DNA of 27,075 bases from Cuniculiplasma sp052315315 (GCA_052315315.1 JBLSDE010000023.1:1-27075); one strand, 5' to 3'; shown: positions 15,398-25,014, counted from the first letter of the stretch. Notes: generated from the sequence alone by a model not told the origin. Program-made: numbers and translations.

Positions 15398-17773
15398 ATG
15401 GGCACACAACACATCATGGGCTTATTCCTTATCATACTTGTTTTATTATCGCCAATTATTGTGGCTCAACATAATAATCCTAATGACGTTAATTTTAATC
15501 CTTTGGAAGATAATCCTTATACTAACAGTAATAGGATGGTCTATATAAATGGGAATTTAACTATAAACAACCTAAATAAGACATTAATGTCCAACCATAC
15601 CGTAATTTTTCTCGGTAATTCAACTCATAATTTATGTATATCTACCAACATCACAATATTTAACGAAATTTTAGAATCAAACTGTGGTCCAGTTCAAATT
15701 AGTAACACGGTAACGGGCATCAATGTTGCTATTGTGGATTCTCTTTTCGAATTTTCTGGTTCATTTTACTTACATAATATGTCTCTGAACATGGAAAATT
15801 CCAAACTCCTTGGAGGCCATATAAGAACTGAATTTTCATTTGTTCATGGTTTAATAATAAACTCCACCTTGAATACGACATCGGCAATCGAAATTGGAGG
15901 TCAGAGTTATTTAGCGGGACAGGTATGCAAAAATGGGCAGCCTGCAGGAGGATATTTGCCTGTAAAGTTTACCCTAAAAAGAGAAACCTTTAGTGAATTT
16001 CCAATAGATATAATTTTAATGAGTATAAATTACACAGCCACTTTAAATGAGAATATTTCAATTTCCATGTCGCCCTCAAATTCATTGAATTTAAAGGAAA
16101 ATTTTACCCTGGAACGAAATCAAAGTTTTGAAAAAGTCAGATTTTTATTAAAGAAACCTTTGTACATTGGCAGGATTCAGAACAATACAAGTTTCTGGGG
16201 ATACATAAACGCATCTCACCCGCAAAATATCACAATATGGGGAGCAAAGGTGGGACTATACTCAACAAGCGTGCTGAACTATACAGGAATTACACACAAC
16301 TTCATCATGGTTTCACAAAGCAAATTAATTGTTGTTAATAGCATTATTAAAGGTAAATCTGGGAATTTTGAGAATGATGGAATACCAAACTGTAGTAAAA
16401 CAGGATTGATCGGGACAAATAACAGCAGTATCCTTATGATAAATCCCACATTTTTAGACTGGACCGGTGATCTAAATCTAAGCAATTCCCCGGTTGTTCT
16501 TGAAAAGGGAAGTACCCTCAAGATGTTTACTTCCATAATATTAAGGGGTGATATGCACAACTTAACTGAAATTGTGAATCTCTCAAATCTCACCATATTT
16601 GGAAATAATGGAGTGAAAGTTGAATTGCCTGAAAAATACTATTCCTACGGTGCAAATGGCCGTATCAGCGCTTATGTTATGGTGCTAAATATGAGCAATA
16701 ATTTTGAAATTTTTAACAATTTTAATGTTTTTATTTTCAACAGGAGTTACTCTTTCTTCATCAACAGTTCAAAAATTATGGCAATTCATGAATTTCTCTT
16801 CAATATTTCATTAAATTTCACATCTCAGATATATTCATCAATAAGCGTTGAATACAACAACACAACGGTCAGTGCTCATTTCATGGAGGAGAGTTTTTAC
16901 AATGTTTCGCAGAATGTCTCTCTTTCCTATGGTATTACTTATGGTGAAAATAGAACTTTTGATGAAGATTATTTCAATAAGATGAAAACTGGTTCAATGA
17001 ACACTCAGTCCGAAACTCTACAAAGAGAATCATCCTTTAATTGGACAGAGTTATCTGCCTATATCGTAATAGAATATTTCAACGGTCTAAAAACGATTCA
17101 GGTTCAAAAAAATCTCACTTTACAGGTTCCACCACATTATTTTAATTACTCACTGGAAGAGAGTGGTCTCCCGAGTAATTCTACTTGGGGTATAGTAGTT
17201 AATAACAGGATGTATCAAACGTCCACAACTTATTTGAGATTTGGCCTTTTGAAGCCCAAAGAAGTTGTTAGAGTAGAAAATACTTCGCTCTATCATCCTG
17301 AAAGTGCTGAGTTCTGTATGGAACATGGAAAATTAGACATTCAATTTGCTAGAACCTATGGGTATGTAAATATCATCATTTTATCAAGCGTAAATATTTA
17401 TCATATCACTTACGATAATCTGACCTTTGAATTTAAAAAGGACAATATAACATTGCGGATTCCTTATGGTATAACATCTTTAACTATTAAGGACAGGTAC
17501 GGTATTAAAGAAATAAACGTATCTCTCTATACAAAATGTGAGAAAGTAATTGTATCAATGCCGGGGCCGAAAATTGATTATTTACCTATGATGGTTGAAA
17601 CTGGAGTAATTATTGCAATCTCATCCACTGCATATTTCATAATAAGAAGGGAGTTCTATTCATTTTGTCCATATTGCATGGAACTGGTAAAACCATTTGG
17701 TATTTACAGGCATCACTGCAAGTACGGCCAAGATATTAAAAAAATTAAGAAAGATAAAAGTTCCAGGCACTAA
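15398..17773 (+). CDS. Sequon-rich surface protein with C-terminal membrane span and cytosolic Cys/His cluster
   Basis: The 791 aa product starts with a signal peptide (MGLFLIILVLLSPIIVAQ, cleavage likely after about residue 24). The large outer part is Asn/Ser/Thr-rich beta-type sequence with 42 N-x-S/T sequons by hand count. Near residues 584-650 lies a domain starting SLEESGLPSNSTWGIVVNN, which matches the ESGLP-x-T-W-type domain found in many secreted proteins of acidophilic archaea. A single span follows near 730-748. The cytosolic tail has CPYC (C757, C760) and HHC (772-774), a zinc-binding-like set. It is probably a major glycosylated envelope protein or surface sensor. It overlaps the convergent GT-C gene by 29 bases. 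The exact function is unknown. Confidence 0.75.
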   Translation: MGTQHIMGLFLIILVLLSPIIVAQHNNPNDVNFNPLEDNPYTNSNRMVYINGNLTINNLNKTLMSNHTVIFLGNSTHNLCISTNITIFNEILESNCGPVQISNTVTGINVAIVDSLFEFSGSFYLHNMSLNMENSKLLGGHIRTEFSFVHGLIINSTLNTTSAIEIGGQSYLAGQVCKNGQPAGGYLPVKFTLKRETFSEFPIDIILMSINYTATLNENISISMSPSNSLNLKENFTLERNQSFEKVRFLLKKPLYIGRIQNNTSFWGYINASHPQNITIWGAKVGLYSTSVLNYTGITHNFIMVSQSKLIVVNSIIKGKSGNFENDGIPNCSKTGLIGTNNSSILMINPTFLDWTGDLNLSNSPVVLEKGSTLKMFTSIILRGDMHNLTEIVNLSNLTIFGNNGVKVELPEKYYSYGANGRISAYVMVLNMSNNFEIFNNFNVFIFNRSYSFFINSSKIMAIHEFLFNISLNFTSQIYSSISVEYNNTTVSAHFMEESFYNVSQNVSLSYGITYGENRTFDEDYFNKMKTGSMNTQSETLQRESSFNWTELSAYIVIEYFNGLKTIQVQKNLTLQVPPHYFNYSLEESGLPSNSTWGIVVNNRMYQTSTTYLRFGLLKPKEVVRVENTSLYHPESAEFCMEHGKLDIQFARTYGYVNIIILSSVNIYHITYDNLTFEFKKDNITLRIPYGITSLTIKDRYGIKEINVSLYTKCEKVIVSMPGPKIDYLPMMVETGVIIAISSTAYFIIRREFYSFCPYCMELVKPFGIYRHHCKYGQDIKKIKKDKSSRH

Positions 17774-20063
17774 AGTAAGATGAACCAGGTTTGCCCATTT
17801 CAACGAAATATTCTACAGAAATATTATTTAGGTCATTCAGGTTTGAATCCAGGAGATGTGCAAGATTAAAAACCTGCGTAAAATTTACGCTACCGCTTCT
17901 TTGAAAGATGTAATAGTTACTCATAATTTGCCCAATATTATCGCTCTGATTCTTTTCCAATATTATGAAAACAGAAGACTGATCTGGTAAAAGGAATTCT
18001 ATCCCTTGAAGAGCACTGTAATTTTCTCTAATAAGTTGAGATGAATTGGTACCATTTCCTGATATACTATAGTTAAATCTGAGAATTGCATTATTTCTAG
18101 CGAGATATGTTAAATTGACATAGGGATCAATAAGATAAGCCCTGTTTATGGATACATTCGTAGCATCCTTAAGCCTAGGTGTATAAAGCGTTAGATTGAA
18201 TCCATTTGTCCAAATCTGCTTGCCATTTATTTGAACATAATTAAAAGTATCATTGCTGGGCAGAGCCGATACATATGCCCATGACACGTAGGGATCCACG
18301 GTTTTATATTCAGGAAAATCCATTTCATAATTTGAAAATCCAGTTTTTGATGTGTAATTTGTTTTAGCTGTGAAAAACTTACTTTGAAGGTCGTAGTATG
18401 CCTGCACTCTTATTATAGACGCATTCGTAATTATATCGACGGAACTTATTGGGGTTATCTGAATGTTATTGGGACCAGGTGAAATAGTTTTATTCGTTTT
18501 CCATATTAATCCATTATAATTCCCTTCAGTGGCATTATTGGTTAATATCCTAAAAAATACAGGAGTGTTTATTGACATACCCTCAGTGGGGTTGTAGGTA
18601 ATGTTGACATCCATACTTGTAATTGAACATGGAATTTGTTGTGGGGAGCTCATGTTTGTTATGGAATTGATAACAAAAACATTCGTTGGAGGAGATGTAT
18701 ATTGCACATACACAGTTCCACCAATACCTGCCACAAAAATAATTAATATTACTAATATAGCCTTAAGATTTGTTGAATTGACGGTATTTGAAAGATAATT
18801 TTTAATTTTCTTCCCTGTTTCATTTATTCCTTCCCAGAAGTTAGATGACTTTTGCTCTTTATTATCGTTTAGTTTACTATCTGAAACGAAATCAGCATAT
18901 GTTAATATAATCAGCATTCCCCAATCAATTATGTAACCCATCAGAACTCTATAGTTGAAAAGAAAGATAATTATTGGAAATGAAAAAAATGCATATTTCA
19001 ATTTATCATAGAATCGTATATAAATAACAAGCATAATAGCAATGGTCATAATCAAAAGTACCGCGAAGACCCTTGAAGGTATATTAATTATACCGGAGAA
19101 GACCACCTCAGAGAAACCCACTCCAATTCCAATAACAGGTTGAAATTCAGCTTCAACGATATTTCTCAACCACTGGTGATATCCCATAATTATGAAAGGT
19201 AAGTTACTCAGAAGAAATGAGATGACGGCAAATGCAAAAAAAGAAAACATCTGTTTCCAAGAATTTCCCTTTTCTCTGAACATGTAATACATGAAGAAGG
19301 GTAGCACAATCACTGCAATCTGCTTGGATGACAGGGAAAGACCGTACAAAAAACCGGAAATCTCTGGTCTATCCTTATATATATAGGCTAAAACGAGGAA
19401 AAATACCCATAAAACGTCAGTGGAACCTCCGACAGAAAATCCAAAAAAGCTTATATCGAGAGCTAATAGAAGAGCCAGAAAAGGTAATGAATCTAGCATA
19501 TCTTTCTTCTTGGTATACCAAAAGACAACTAAAAACAATAGAACTGATATTACAAAAAGGTCTGTATAATCTGGAAGGCCAAAGTAAGCCGCTGGAATAA
19601 AGGCGAGTACTGACATTCCTGGATATAGCAGATAATTTACAATTCCACCGTTCAATTGAGGCGTTACATAAATTGGATTTGGTTTTATGGTTTTAAAAAC
19701 ATTTACCATATTAGAATTTATGTAAGGATCCTTGCCTTCTGTGAAAATTTTTGCAGCATAGTATTGTATTATTATTTCATCAGTATAGGCGTTTGGAAAA
19801 ATGGTTGAAACAACAAAAAAGACTTCAATAATTGATAAAATTAATCCTATATAAATAAGATAATTAGGAATTGTTTTACCCTTGAACAGTGAGGAAAAAT
19901 ATAGAAGTAAAAGGAATCCCGTAATTACTAAAATCCACCCATTCACGATAGCTGCTGTGTTTAGGTAAGATACAAAATCTATTGATAAAAAAGGAATTAT
20001 GATGAAAGCGAAACCAGATAACGCATATCTAAATCTCTCCCAATAAATCTGATTATCGCTCAT
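17745..20063 (-). CDS. Multi-span GT-C-type glycosyltransferase-like protein with extracellular tail domain
   Basis: The 772 aa product has about a dozen hydrophobic spans in its first 450 residues, then an outer domain of about 310 residues with many sequons. The first outer loop has NAYTDEIIIQYYAAKIF (TDE at 94-96), the acidic catalytic-site position of GT-C enzymes that use polyprenyl-phosphate sugars, and later GGSTDVLW and LSLSSKQ. A cytosolic Lys/Asn-rich loop precedes the last span (about residue 440-465). It is paralogous to the 585 aa gene at 21289-23046, including the tail domain (VFFRIL, then GLIWKT). Family assignment is close to GT87/DUF2029-like proteins. A TATA-like element 21-30 bases before ATG 20063 suggests its own leaderless promoter. 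The acceptor is unknown. Confidence 0.75.
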   Translation of the reverse strand: MSDNQIYWERFRYALSGFAFIIIPFLSIDFVSYLNTAAIVNGWILVITGFLLLLYFSSLFKGKTIPNYLIYIGLILSIIEVFFVVSTIFPNAYTDEIIIQYYAAKIFTEGKDPYINSNMVNVFKTIKPNPIYVTPQLNGGIVNYLLYPGMSVLAFIPAAYFGLPDYTDLFVISVLLFLVVFWYTKKKDMLDSLPFLALLLALDISFFGFSVGGSTDVLWVFFLVLAYIYKDRPEISGFLYGLSLSSKQIAVIVLPFFMYYMFREKGNSWKQMFSFFAFAVISFLLSNLPFIIMGYHQWLRNIVEAEFQPVIGIGVGFSEVVFSGIINIPSRVFAVLLIMTIAIMLVIYIRFYDKLKYAFFSFPIIIFLFNYRVLMGYIIDWGMLIILTYADFVSDSKLNDNKEQKSSNFWEGINETGKKIKNYLSNTVNSTNLKAILVILIIFVAGIGGTVYVQYTSPPTNVFVINSITNMSSPQQIPCSITSMDVNITYNPTEGMSINTPVFFRILTNNATEGNYNGLIWKTNKTISPGPNNIQITPISSVDIITNASIIRVQAYYDLQSKFFTAKTNYTSKTGFSNYEMDFPEYKTVDPYVSWAYVSALPSNDTFNYVQINGKQIWTNGFNLTLYTPRLKDATNVSINRAYLIDPYVNLTYLARNNAILRFNYSISGNGTNSSQLIRENYSALQGIEFLLPDQSSVFIILEKNQSDNIGQIMSNYYIFQRSGSVNFTQVFNLAHLLDSNLNDLNNISVEYFVEMGKPGSSYFSAWNFYLS

Positions 20064-20083
20064 TTAATCAAATAGGTAATTAT

Positions 20084-20093
20084 GATAAATTAA
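20084..20093 (-). promoter_or_regulatory. TATA-like element for the 772 aa GT-C gene
   Basis: On the minus strand the element reads TTAATTTATC, 21-30 bases before the ATG at 20063. The upstream DPM-GtrA gene ends only 47 bases away, so this may be an internal promoter. Confidence 0.4.
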
Positions 20094-20110
20094 TAGTTTT
20101 TTCCATACAT

Positions 20111-21166
20111 TTACAGGTGCCATACCACCCCTTGGCTACCGCCAAAGTTTGTTGAGAATGATCCCAATATGCCTATGGCAGTTGCAAGCAAGTATCCCAC
20201 ACCAAATAATGTGAGTACGAATATTAACGCAAAGTATATTCCAGAACCAAGACTTGACATCATATTATATTTCAGGTATTTCCTAAACACTGTTCCCTTA
20301 GACTTTCTATTCTTGTAGGTCCAGTAGTTATTGAGTAGGAAATTAGACAATATGGAAGCTTCTAAGGCAATAATTGCACCCAGGTATATAGACTCGTTCA
20401 AGCCTCCAACTATTATTCTCATCAATAGGAGATTTAGTATTGCGCCGGTCATACCTACAACAAGGAATTTTAACATCAGGTAATCAGAAAGACTGAGCAA
20501 TAATTTCACGTATCTTATGAATTCACCCATTCCGAGTTTACTTTTTCCGTTCTTTCTTTTATTGAATCTATAAGGAACTTCTGTAACATTTTTTGTTCCT
20601 GAGGCGACGAGAACCTCAAGTAATATCTTGTATCCATTTGATTTAATCTGCTCCGGTTTTATTATGTCTCTTCTAAAGGCAAAATAACCAGACATAGGAT
20701 CCTTAATGCCTTCAGTCTCCTGAAGATTCATATGAGCAAGTAGGGTCGCAACTCTAGATATGGTTTTTCTCATAAGACTAAAATCAGATTGGCCTCCTCT
20801 AACGTACCTTGAGGCTATGGCCACATCCTTTCCCCTCCTCAGTTCTTTTAGTAATCTGGGAATAATTTCGGGTGGATGCTGGAGATCACTATCCATCACT
20901 ACTACATATTTGCTTTCAGACTTAAGTAAGCCATCCCTTATTGCAGTAGCTATACCATTTTTTCCTGGTCTTTTGACAACAACAATATTACCGTATTTCT
21001 TACTAAGGCGTTCTGCAACATCAGCAGTTTTATCTGGGCTATTATCATCAACAACTACTATTTGGCCATCAAGCCCCATTGTCTCAATCCTGTGAATCAG
21101 TAGAGCAATGTTCTCAGCCTCATTGTATGTTGGAATGATTATGCTGACTTCGTTGATTGGTACCAC
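20111..21166 (-). CDS. Dolichol-phosphate mannosyltransferase-like GT2 fused to GtrA domain
   Basis: The 351 aa product joins a GT2 catalytic domain (about 1-225) with a C-terminal GtrA-like bundle of four spans (about 230-351). Seen: VSIIIPTYNEAENI, VVVDDNSPDKT (D40, D41), MDSDLQHPPE with the metal-binding DSD (92-94), SRYVRGG, and DPMSGYFAFRR. These are the motifs of DPM synthases that move a hexose from GDP- or UDP-sugar to polyprenyl phosphate; archaeal versions with the GtrA extension are known. It would supply lipid-linked sugar donors for the GT-C proteins alongside. The start is GTG at 21166, just after GAG of a GAGGTG sequence, so a short leader is likely. The sugar cannot be told. 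Confidence 0.9.
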   Translation of the reverse strand: MVPINEVSIIIPTYNEAENIALLIHRIETMGLDGQIVVVDDNSPDKTADVAERLSKKYGNIVVVKRPGKNGIATAIRDGLLKSESKYVVVMDSDLQHPPEIIPRLLKELRRGKDVAIASRYVRGGQSDFSLMRKTISRVATLLAHMNLQETEGIKDPMSGYFAFRRDIIKPEQIKSNGYKILLEVLVASGTKNVTEVPYRFNKRKNGKSKLGMGEFIRYVKLLLSLSDYLMLKFLVVGMTGAILNLLLMRIIVGGLNESIYLGAIIALEASILSNFLLNNYWTYKNRKSKGTVFRKYLKYNMMSSLGSGIYFALIFVLTLFGVGYLLATAIGILGSFSTNFGGSQGVVWHL

Positions 21167-21196
21167 CTCATAATTAAATAGCCAAATTCATAATCC

Positions 21197-21205
21197 TTAT
21201 AATAA
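21197..21205 (-). promoter_or_regulatory. TATA-like element for the DPM-GtrA gene
   Basis: On the minus strand TTATTATAAG lies about 31-39 bases before the GTG at 21166, giving an expected leader of several bases. Two further TATA-like stretches occur upstream at about 21213-21232, so the assignment is uncertain. Confidence 0.35.
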
Positions 21206-21288
21206 CATTGCGATATAAATTCATATATAAACTTCCTCCGGCCTTATTTTTTAATCATGTATTTAAATGTTTTTCAACAACTAACGAA

Positions 21289-23046
21289 TTAAACTTCACT
21301 GCAATAAGTAAACATTGGGGTGTCGTTCCATTTAACGTCAAGCCAGCTCAAGAGATATCCATTATATGCCTCGATAATGTAATTATTGTTCAAACTTAAA
21401 AATTGATCTGGCTGATTGGTAAAAAGAGTAAACGTCTTCGTCTGATCGTGCGAGATAGAGGGATCGCCTGACGTATTCCATATGAATCCGTTTGGTGAAT
21501 ATAAAATTCCCCCTTCAAGGATTCTAAAATACAGTGGAAGGTTATTTTGCGGACCGCAATAGTAAACAGATACGTTAATAGAAGTTATGTAGGAACTATT
21601 GAATGAAACCGGCTCAACATCTTTTATAAAGAGGTCTTTTTTATAGTTCATTTCATCATGTATTAAAACCATAAATGGAGATATTACCAAAAATGCTATT
21701 AGGATTACAACAAGTATCTTTTTTCGCTTTTCAAAGGCCTTTTTCAGGTTCCATAAACCAACGCCTGAACCAACCCAGTGAATTTGTTTGGGTTGGGACA
21801 AATAGTCCTTTTCTTTGAATAGGGGTGGAACGAATATGAGTGACAGAACCGGCCAAAATATTATGTAATTTTCAAGAAGCCTGTAATTGAATAGAAATAT
21901 CAATATGGGAAAAGCAGTCATGGCATATTTGTTCCTTTCGAAACTATAATAGTAGTATATAATGGAAATTAACCAAACGCTTATCATCAAGGAGGAGAAG
22001 AAGTTCGAGCCTGCGTATGGGATTATACCTAGAAATGAAAGTTGAGATATTCCAAATCCTATTCCGAGCAGTGGTGAAAATTCAGGACCTACAACTCCCC
22101 TTAAATAAGCTGAGGGATTAATAATTATAAAGGGTAAATTGAATACCGAGAAGGTTCCAAGGGTTATTAGAAGGAATAAGATTGCTCTTTTAAGTCCATA
22201 TGTTTTAAATATGTAAATGAACAAGAAGGGAAATATTATGAGCGGTATTTGTTTGAAGGATAAGGCAATTCCATAAAAAATACCTGGCAAATATTTTTTG
22301 TTTATGAATAGTATTGATATCCCCATAAAAGTTGCCCATATAACGTCTGTTATTCCGTCGAATGAAAATAGTATGAAATTGATATTAAATATGGCAATTG
22401 CAGTCGCCAGTGGAGCTGCATAATCCATATCATTTTTAATGAAGCTTAGAGGAACAATACTTAGTAGAAATATGGAAAATAAGAGTAAAAGGACTTCCGG
22501 TTTTATGGAGAAAATTACAAAAGGTATCATTATCAAAAATGAAAGTGAAGGATACTGTAGAGAAGTCACATATCCACCAGTCATGGTCGGTGTAAAAAAA
22601 GAGGATGGGACACCTAAAGATTTTAAAGCGTGGATTGAGAAAATTATTCCATATGGATTATGGCCTAGAAGTAGTGCTTTTGCTGATAGCATCTCTATTG
22701 CCAGTTCATCAGTAATGGGAAAATTTACCGACATTCCCACTACAAAAGTAATTAACGAAATAATTAACACGCTAATCATGGAGAACAGGATCATGTTTTT
22801 CGGGTTTCTATTCCCATATTCACCCCTGCGTGATGCCAGAAGGATGAATATAAATCCCACGAAGGAAAGAACGAATTCAATGGCCAGAAAGAATGTAGAA
22901 GAATAGCCAACCAAATTGTAAATGGAATATGGAAGAAAAAGTATCATTATGCCCATAGCATATAACCCAAAGCGTTCTATCAGGGTCTTATAGTGGTTTT
23001 GCAATTTTTCTACCTTATTCTCCTCCATTAGATTTATGCACCCCAT
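21289..23046 (-). CDS. Multi-span GT-C-type glycosyltransferase-like protein, paralog of the 772 aa gene
   Basis: The 585 aa product has about a dozen spans up to roughly residue 475, followed by a short outer tail. It shares with the 772 aa protein the outer-loop PITDELAIEMLSAKALL (TDE at 112-114), DGITDVIWATF, GIALSFKQ, and FLFNYRLLENYIIFW. The tail also matches (LYFRIL, GFIWNTS), so the whole architecture is duplicated, with the tail much shorter here. Function by family: transfer of a lipid-linked sugar on the outer membrane face. It overlaps the upstream DUF2079 gene by 13 bases, and a second ATG at 23028 follows that gene's stop by five bases; either start implies coupling. Confidence 0.75.
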   Translation of the reverse strand: MGCINLMEENKVEKLQNHYKTLIERFGLYAMGIMILFLPYSIYNLVGYSSTFFLAIEFVLSFVGFIFILLASRRGEYGNRNPKNMILFSMISVLIISLITFVVGMSVNFPITDELAIEMLSAKALLLGHNPYGIIFSIHALKSLGVPSSFFTPTMTGGYVTSLQYPSLSFLIMIPFVIFSIKPEVLLLLFSIFLLSIVPLSFIKNDMDYAAPLATAIAIFNINFILFSFDGITDVIWATFMGISILFINKKYLPGIFYGIALSFKQIPLIIFPFLFIYIFKTYGLKRAILFLLITLGTFSVFNLPFIIINPSAYLRGVVGPEFSPLLGIGFGISQLSFLGIIPYAGSNFFSSLMISVWLISIIYYYYSFERNKYAMTAFPILIFLFNYRLLENYIIFWPVLSLIFVPPLFKEKDYLSQPKQIHWVGSGVGLWNLKKAFEKRKKILVVILIAFLVISPFMVLIHDEMNYKKDLFIKDVEPVSFNSSYITSINVSVYYCGPQNNLPLYFRILEGGILYSPNGFIWNTSGDPSISHDQTKTFTLFTNQPDQFLSLNNNYIIEAYNGYLLSWLDVKWNDTPMFTYCSEV

Positions 23047-24812
23047 TCTGTTATATTCATCCTTAAATTTTCTATTCCATTTGCTCTTATACTGATATTT
23101 AAGTCTACTAAATAAGTTGTACTAGTTATAGTTCTTTCGAAATGAAATGATGAAATGTTTTCATCAATCACTCTATAATTTCCTAAATAGATTGATACGG
23201 GAATTGTTGATTTAGAAACAATTTCTCCAGAAAATTGAACATACCCCGGACTAATCAAGAAGATGTTTCCCAGATAAGTATTGTTGTGGAAATGAAAATC
23301 CGAAAGTGTAAGACCATAACTCGTGTTTCCATATATTAAAGGTTTACCTGTATATCCCAATTTAAATAGATATGCACCATCGTAATAAGCATAGGTCCCG
23401 TAACTATAGTTTTCAAGGTATCTATTTACCTGTTTATAGTACGTGAGTATGGTTCCATTATAATCAATTGGTTTCAAGAAATGGTAATTATATGGATCTG
23501 TTATTATATAGTCAGGTGGACCTCCGGAGGGGTTCTGACCAGGGCAAATATAATTATAACCTTGGGCAAACTGAGGAAAATTTCCTTGAATAAAAATAGA
23601 TGAGCCTTTTGGTACTAGGGAAACAATCTTCATTAGTTCCGCATCTGTTTTGGTGGGCGCAACCTTTTCGTAGGTTTCATAAAAGCTTTGGGAGCCCGTC
23701 ACCCAAGGATATATTACCTCGTTATCATAATTATGAGTATACAAATCTCCAATTGGTGTGTAAAAGGAAAAAAAGAATAAATTTAATAAGAGGATAGACA
23801 CAAGTATTGGTCTCAATTTGCTCCCAATCTTTTTATTAGATGACATCCTCTTTATTGCCATTATAAAAGCAATGAACACAAATGGAGCATATAGGCTTGG
23901 ATATTGGAAGAACATTAAATTTTCATATGGTAAATAATTATTAAAAAATACCATTATGGCGTAGGGAAATGTGATTAAAAGGTACTCAATTCCAACAATC
24001 GGCAGAAAAAGAAGCGGAATTATAGATCTTATGATAAATTCAAGTTTAAAAAAAGGATTTGAATACAGCGTTATGGGCGTAATGTTATTAACATAGTGGT
24101 TTACAAAATTAGTTCTATAATAAAGAAATGGAAGAGAAAAAATGAGAACGCTTAGAGCTAGTATAGCAAATTCCTTTTTAAAAAATCTAACTCCTCTATC
24201 TCCATTCCTAATTTTTTTGACTATTTCCATAAGAATAAACAAAAATATGATCACGGGCGCCATAAAGTCAGTTATTGTTGTAAGAACAGCAAAAAATGTC
24301 CATTTGCTGGAACCACTTTTATAAAGATAAAATGTTGTTAAAAAAAGGGTAGGGAAAAATGCCATAAAATGAAAATCAAACCAGTATACACCTGAAATGG
24401 GATAGTAGATGAAAAATAGTAATTCAACTAAAATTGATGTGTAATATGATAATCTGTACAAACGAGATATTAGATAAATGAGGACCCCTGAAAAGGCAAG
24501 AAAAAAATCCTGGTAAAAAAGAATAATCCATTCTTTTGGATACAGGGCATATACAGCACCTATAGGTATGTAGATGAGTTTGTTCATTGCAATTGGATAT
24601 GGATTGGAAGGGGTACTCAAGAAATCAAGCTGAAGAACTCTATAGAGAAGAGCTGCGTTTACTCCCAAGTCAAATACATTTTGGGAAAAAGCAAGATACC
24701 TCATATAAGATATTATTGAGAATACACTACCAAAAATGAGAGATATTGTTAACGGTATGATATTTTCTTTTAAAAATGCATGAAATTTCTGAAAATTGTG
24801 TTTCACAAGCAT
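23034..24812 (-). CDS. DUF2079-type polytopic membrane protein
   Basis: The product (592 aa from ATG 24812; TTG 24845 is an alternative) has about ten spans and a sequon-containing outer C-terminal part of about 200 residues. Diagnostic for DUF2079 are the first outer loop with FSQNVFDLGVNAALLYRV and the DFHFMAFFPTLFLTTF segment. DUF2079 proteins are thought to be GT-C-fold relatives, but their reaction is not established. A GAGGAG...GAGG purine stretch before ATG 24812 and a TATA box about 66-78 bases upstream support the ATG. It is the first gene of a coupled pair with the 585 aa GT-C paralog, so the two probably act in the same step or complex. Confidence 0.78.
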   Translation of the reverse strand: MLVKHNFQKFHAFLKENIIPLTISLIFGSVFSIISYMRYLAFSQNVFDLGVNAALLYRVLQLDFLSTPSNPYPIAMNKLIYIPIGAVYALYPKEWIILFYQDFFLAFSGVLIYLISRLYRLSYYTSILVELLFFIYYPISGVYWFDFHFMAFFPTLFLTTFYLYKSGSSKWTFFAVLTTITDFMAPVIIFLFILMEIVKKIRNGDRGVRFFKKEFAILALSVLIFSLPFLYYRTNFVNHYVNNITPITLYSNPFFKLEFIIRSIIPLLFLPIVGIEYLLITFPYAIMVFFNNYLPYENLMFFQYPSLYAPFVFIAFIMAIKRMSSNKKIGSKLRPILVSILLLNLFFFSFYTPIGDLYTHNYDNEVIYPWVTGSQSFYETYEKVAPTKTDAELMKIVSLVPKGSSIFIQGNFPQFAQGYNYICPGQNPSGGPPDYIITDPYNYHFLKPIDYNGTILTYYKQVNRYLENYSYGTYAYYDGAYLFKLGYTGKPLIYGNTSYGLTLSDFHFHNNTYLGNIFLISPGYVQFSGEIVSKSTIPVSIYLGNYRVIDENISSFHFERTITSTTYLVDLNISIRANGIENLRMNITEWGA

Positions 24813-24849
24813 TTTCTTTTCCTCTACTCCTCTCAAAGAGATCAATCTT

Positions 24850-24994
24850 CCTAATTTATGGGGAATAAAAAGATAGCATAAAAATATATATCATAATAAT
24901 AAGAAATTTGAAAAATGGCCCTAATTTATGTGCAATTCATTGCATGTTTTTAATTCATTGATGTGTTTTAACGTATAGGTTAAATTCCTAATTT
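24850..24994. promoter_or_regulatory. Divergent promoter region with repeated CCTAATTT motif
   Basis: The space between the DUF2079 gene and the GT2 gene at 25015 carries CCTAATTT three times in the same orientation (24850, 24920, 24987), the first two extended to CCTAATTTATG. AATTCATTG also occurs twice (24934 and 24952, 18 bases apart). A TATA box for the minus gene lies within it. The repeats could be binding sites controlling both directions. Confidence 0.3.
24878..24890 (-). promoter_or_regulatory. TATA box for the DUF2079/GT-C operon
   Basis: On the minus strand the element reads TATATATTTTTAT. It lies 66-78 bases before ATG 24812, so the mRNA would have a leader of about 40-45 bases containing the purine-rich ribosome-binding stretch. 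The TTG at 24845 would instead be nearly leaderless. Confidence 0.45.
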
Positions 24995-25014
24995 CAATAT
25001 TCGAATGGGATTTG

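Noticed and set aside
23034..24812. DUF2079 protein as oligosaccharyltransferase AglB
   Set aside because: It is polytopic with an outer C-terminal part, but has no WWDxG motif, and the FDLG and DFHFMAFF segments fit DUF2079 better.
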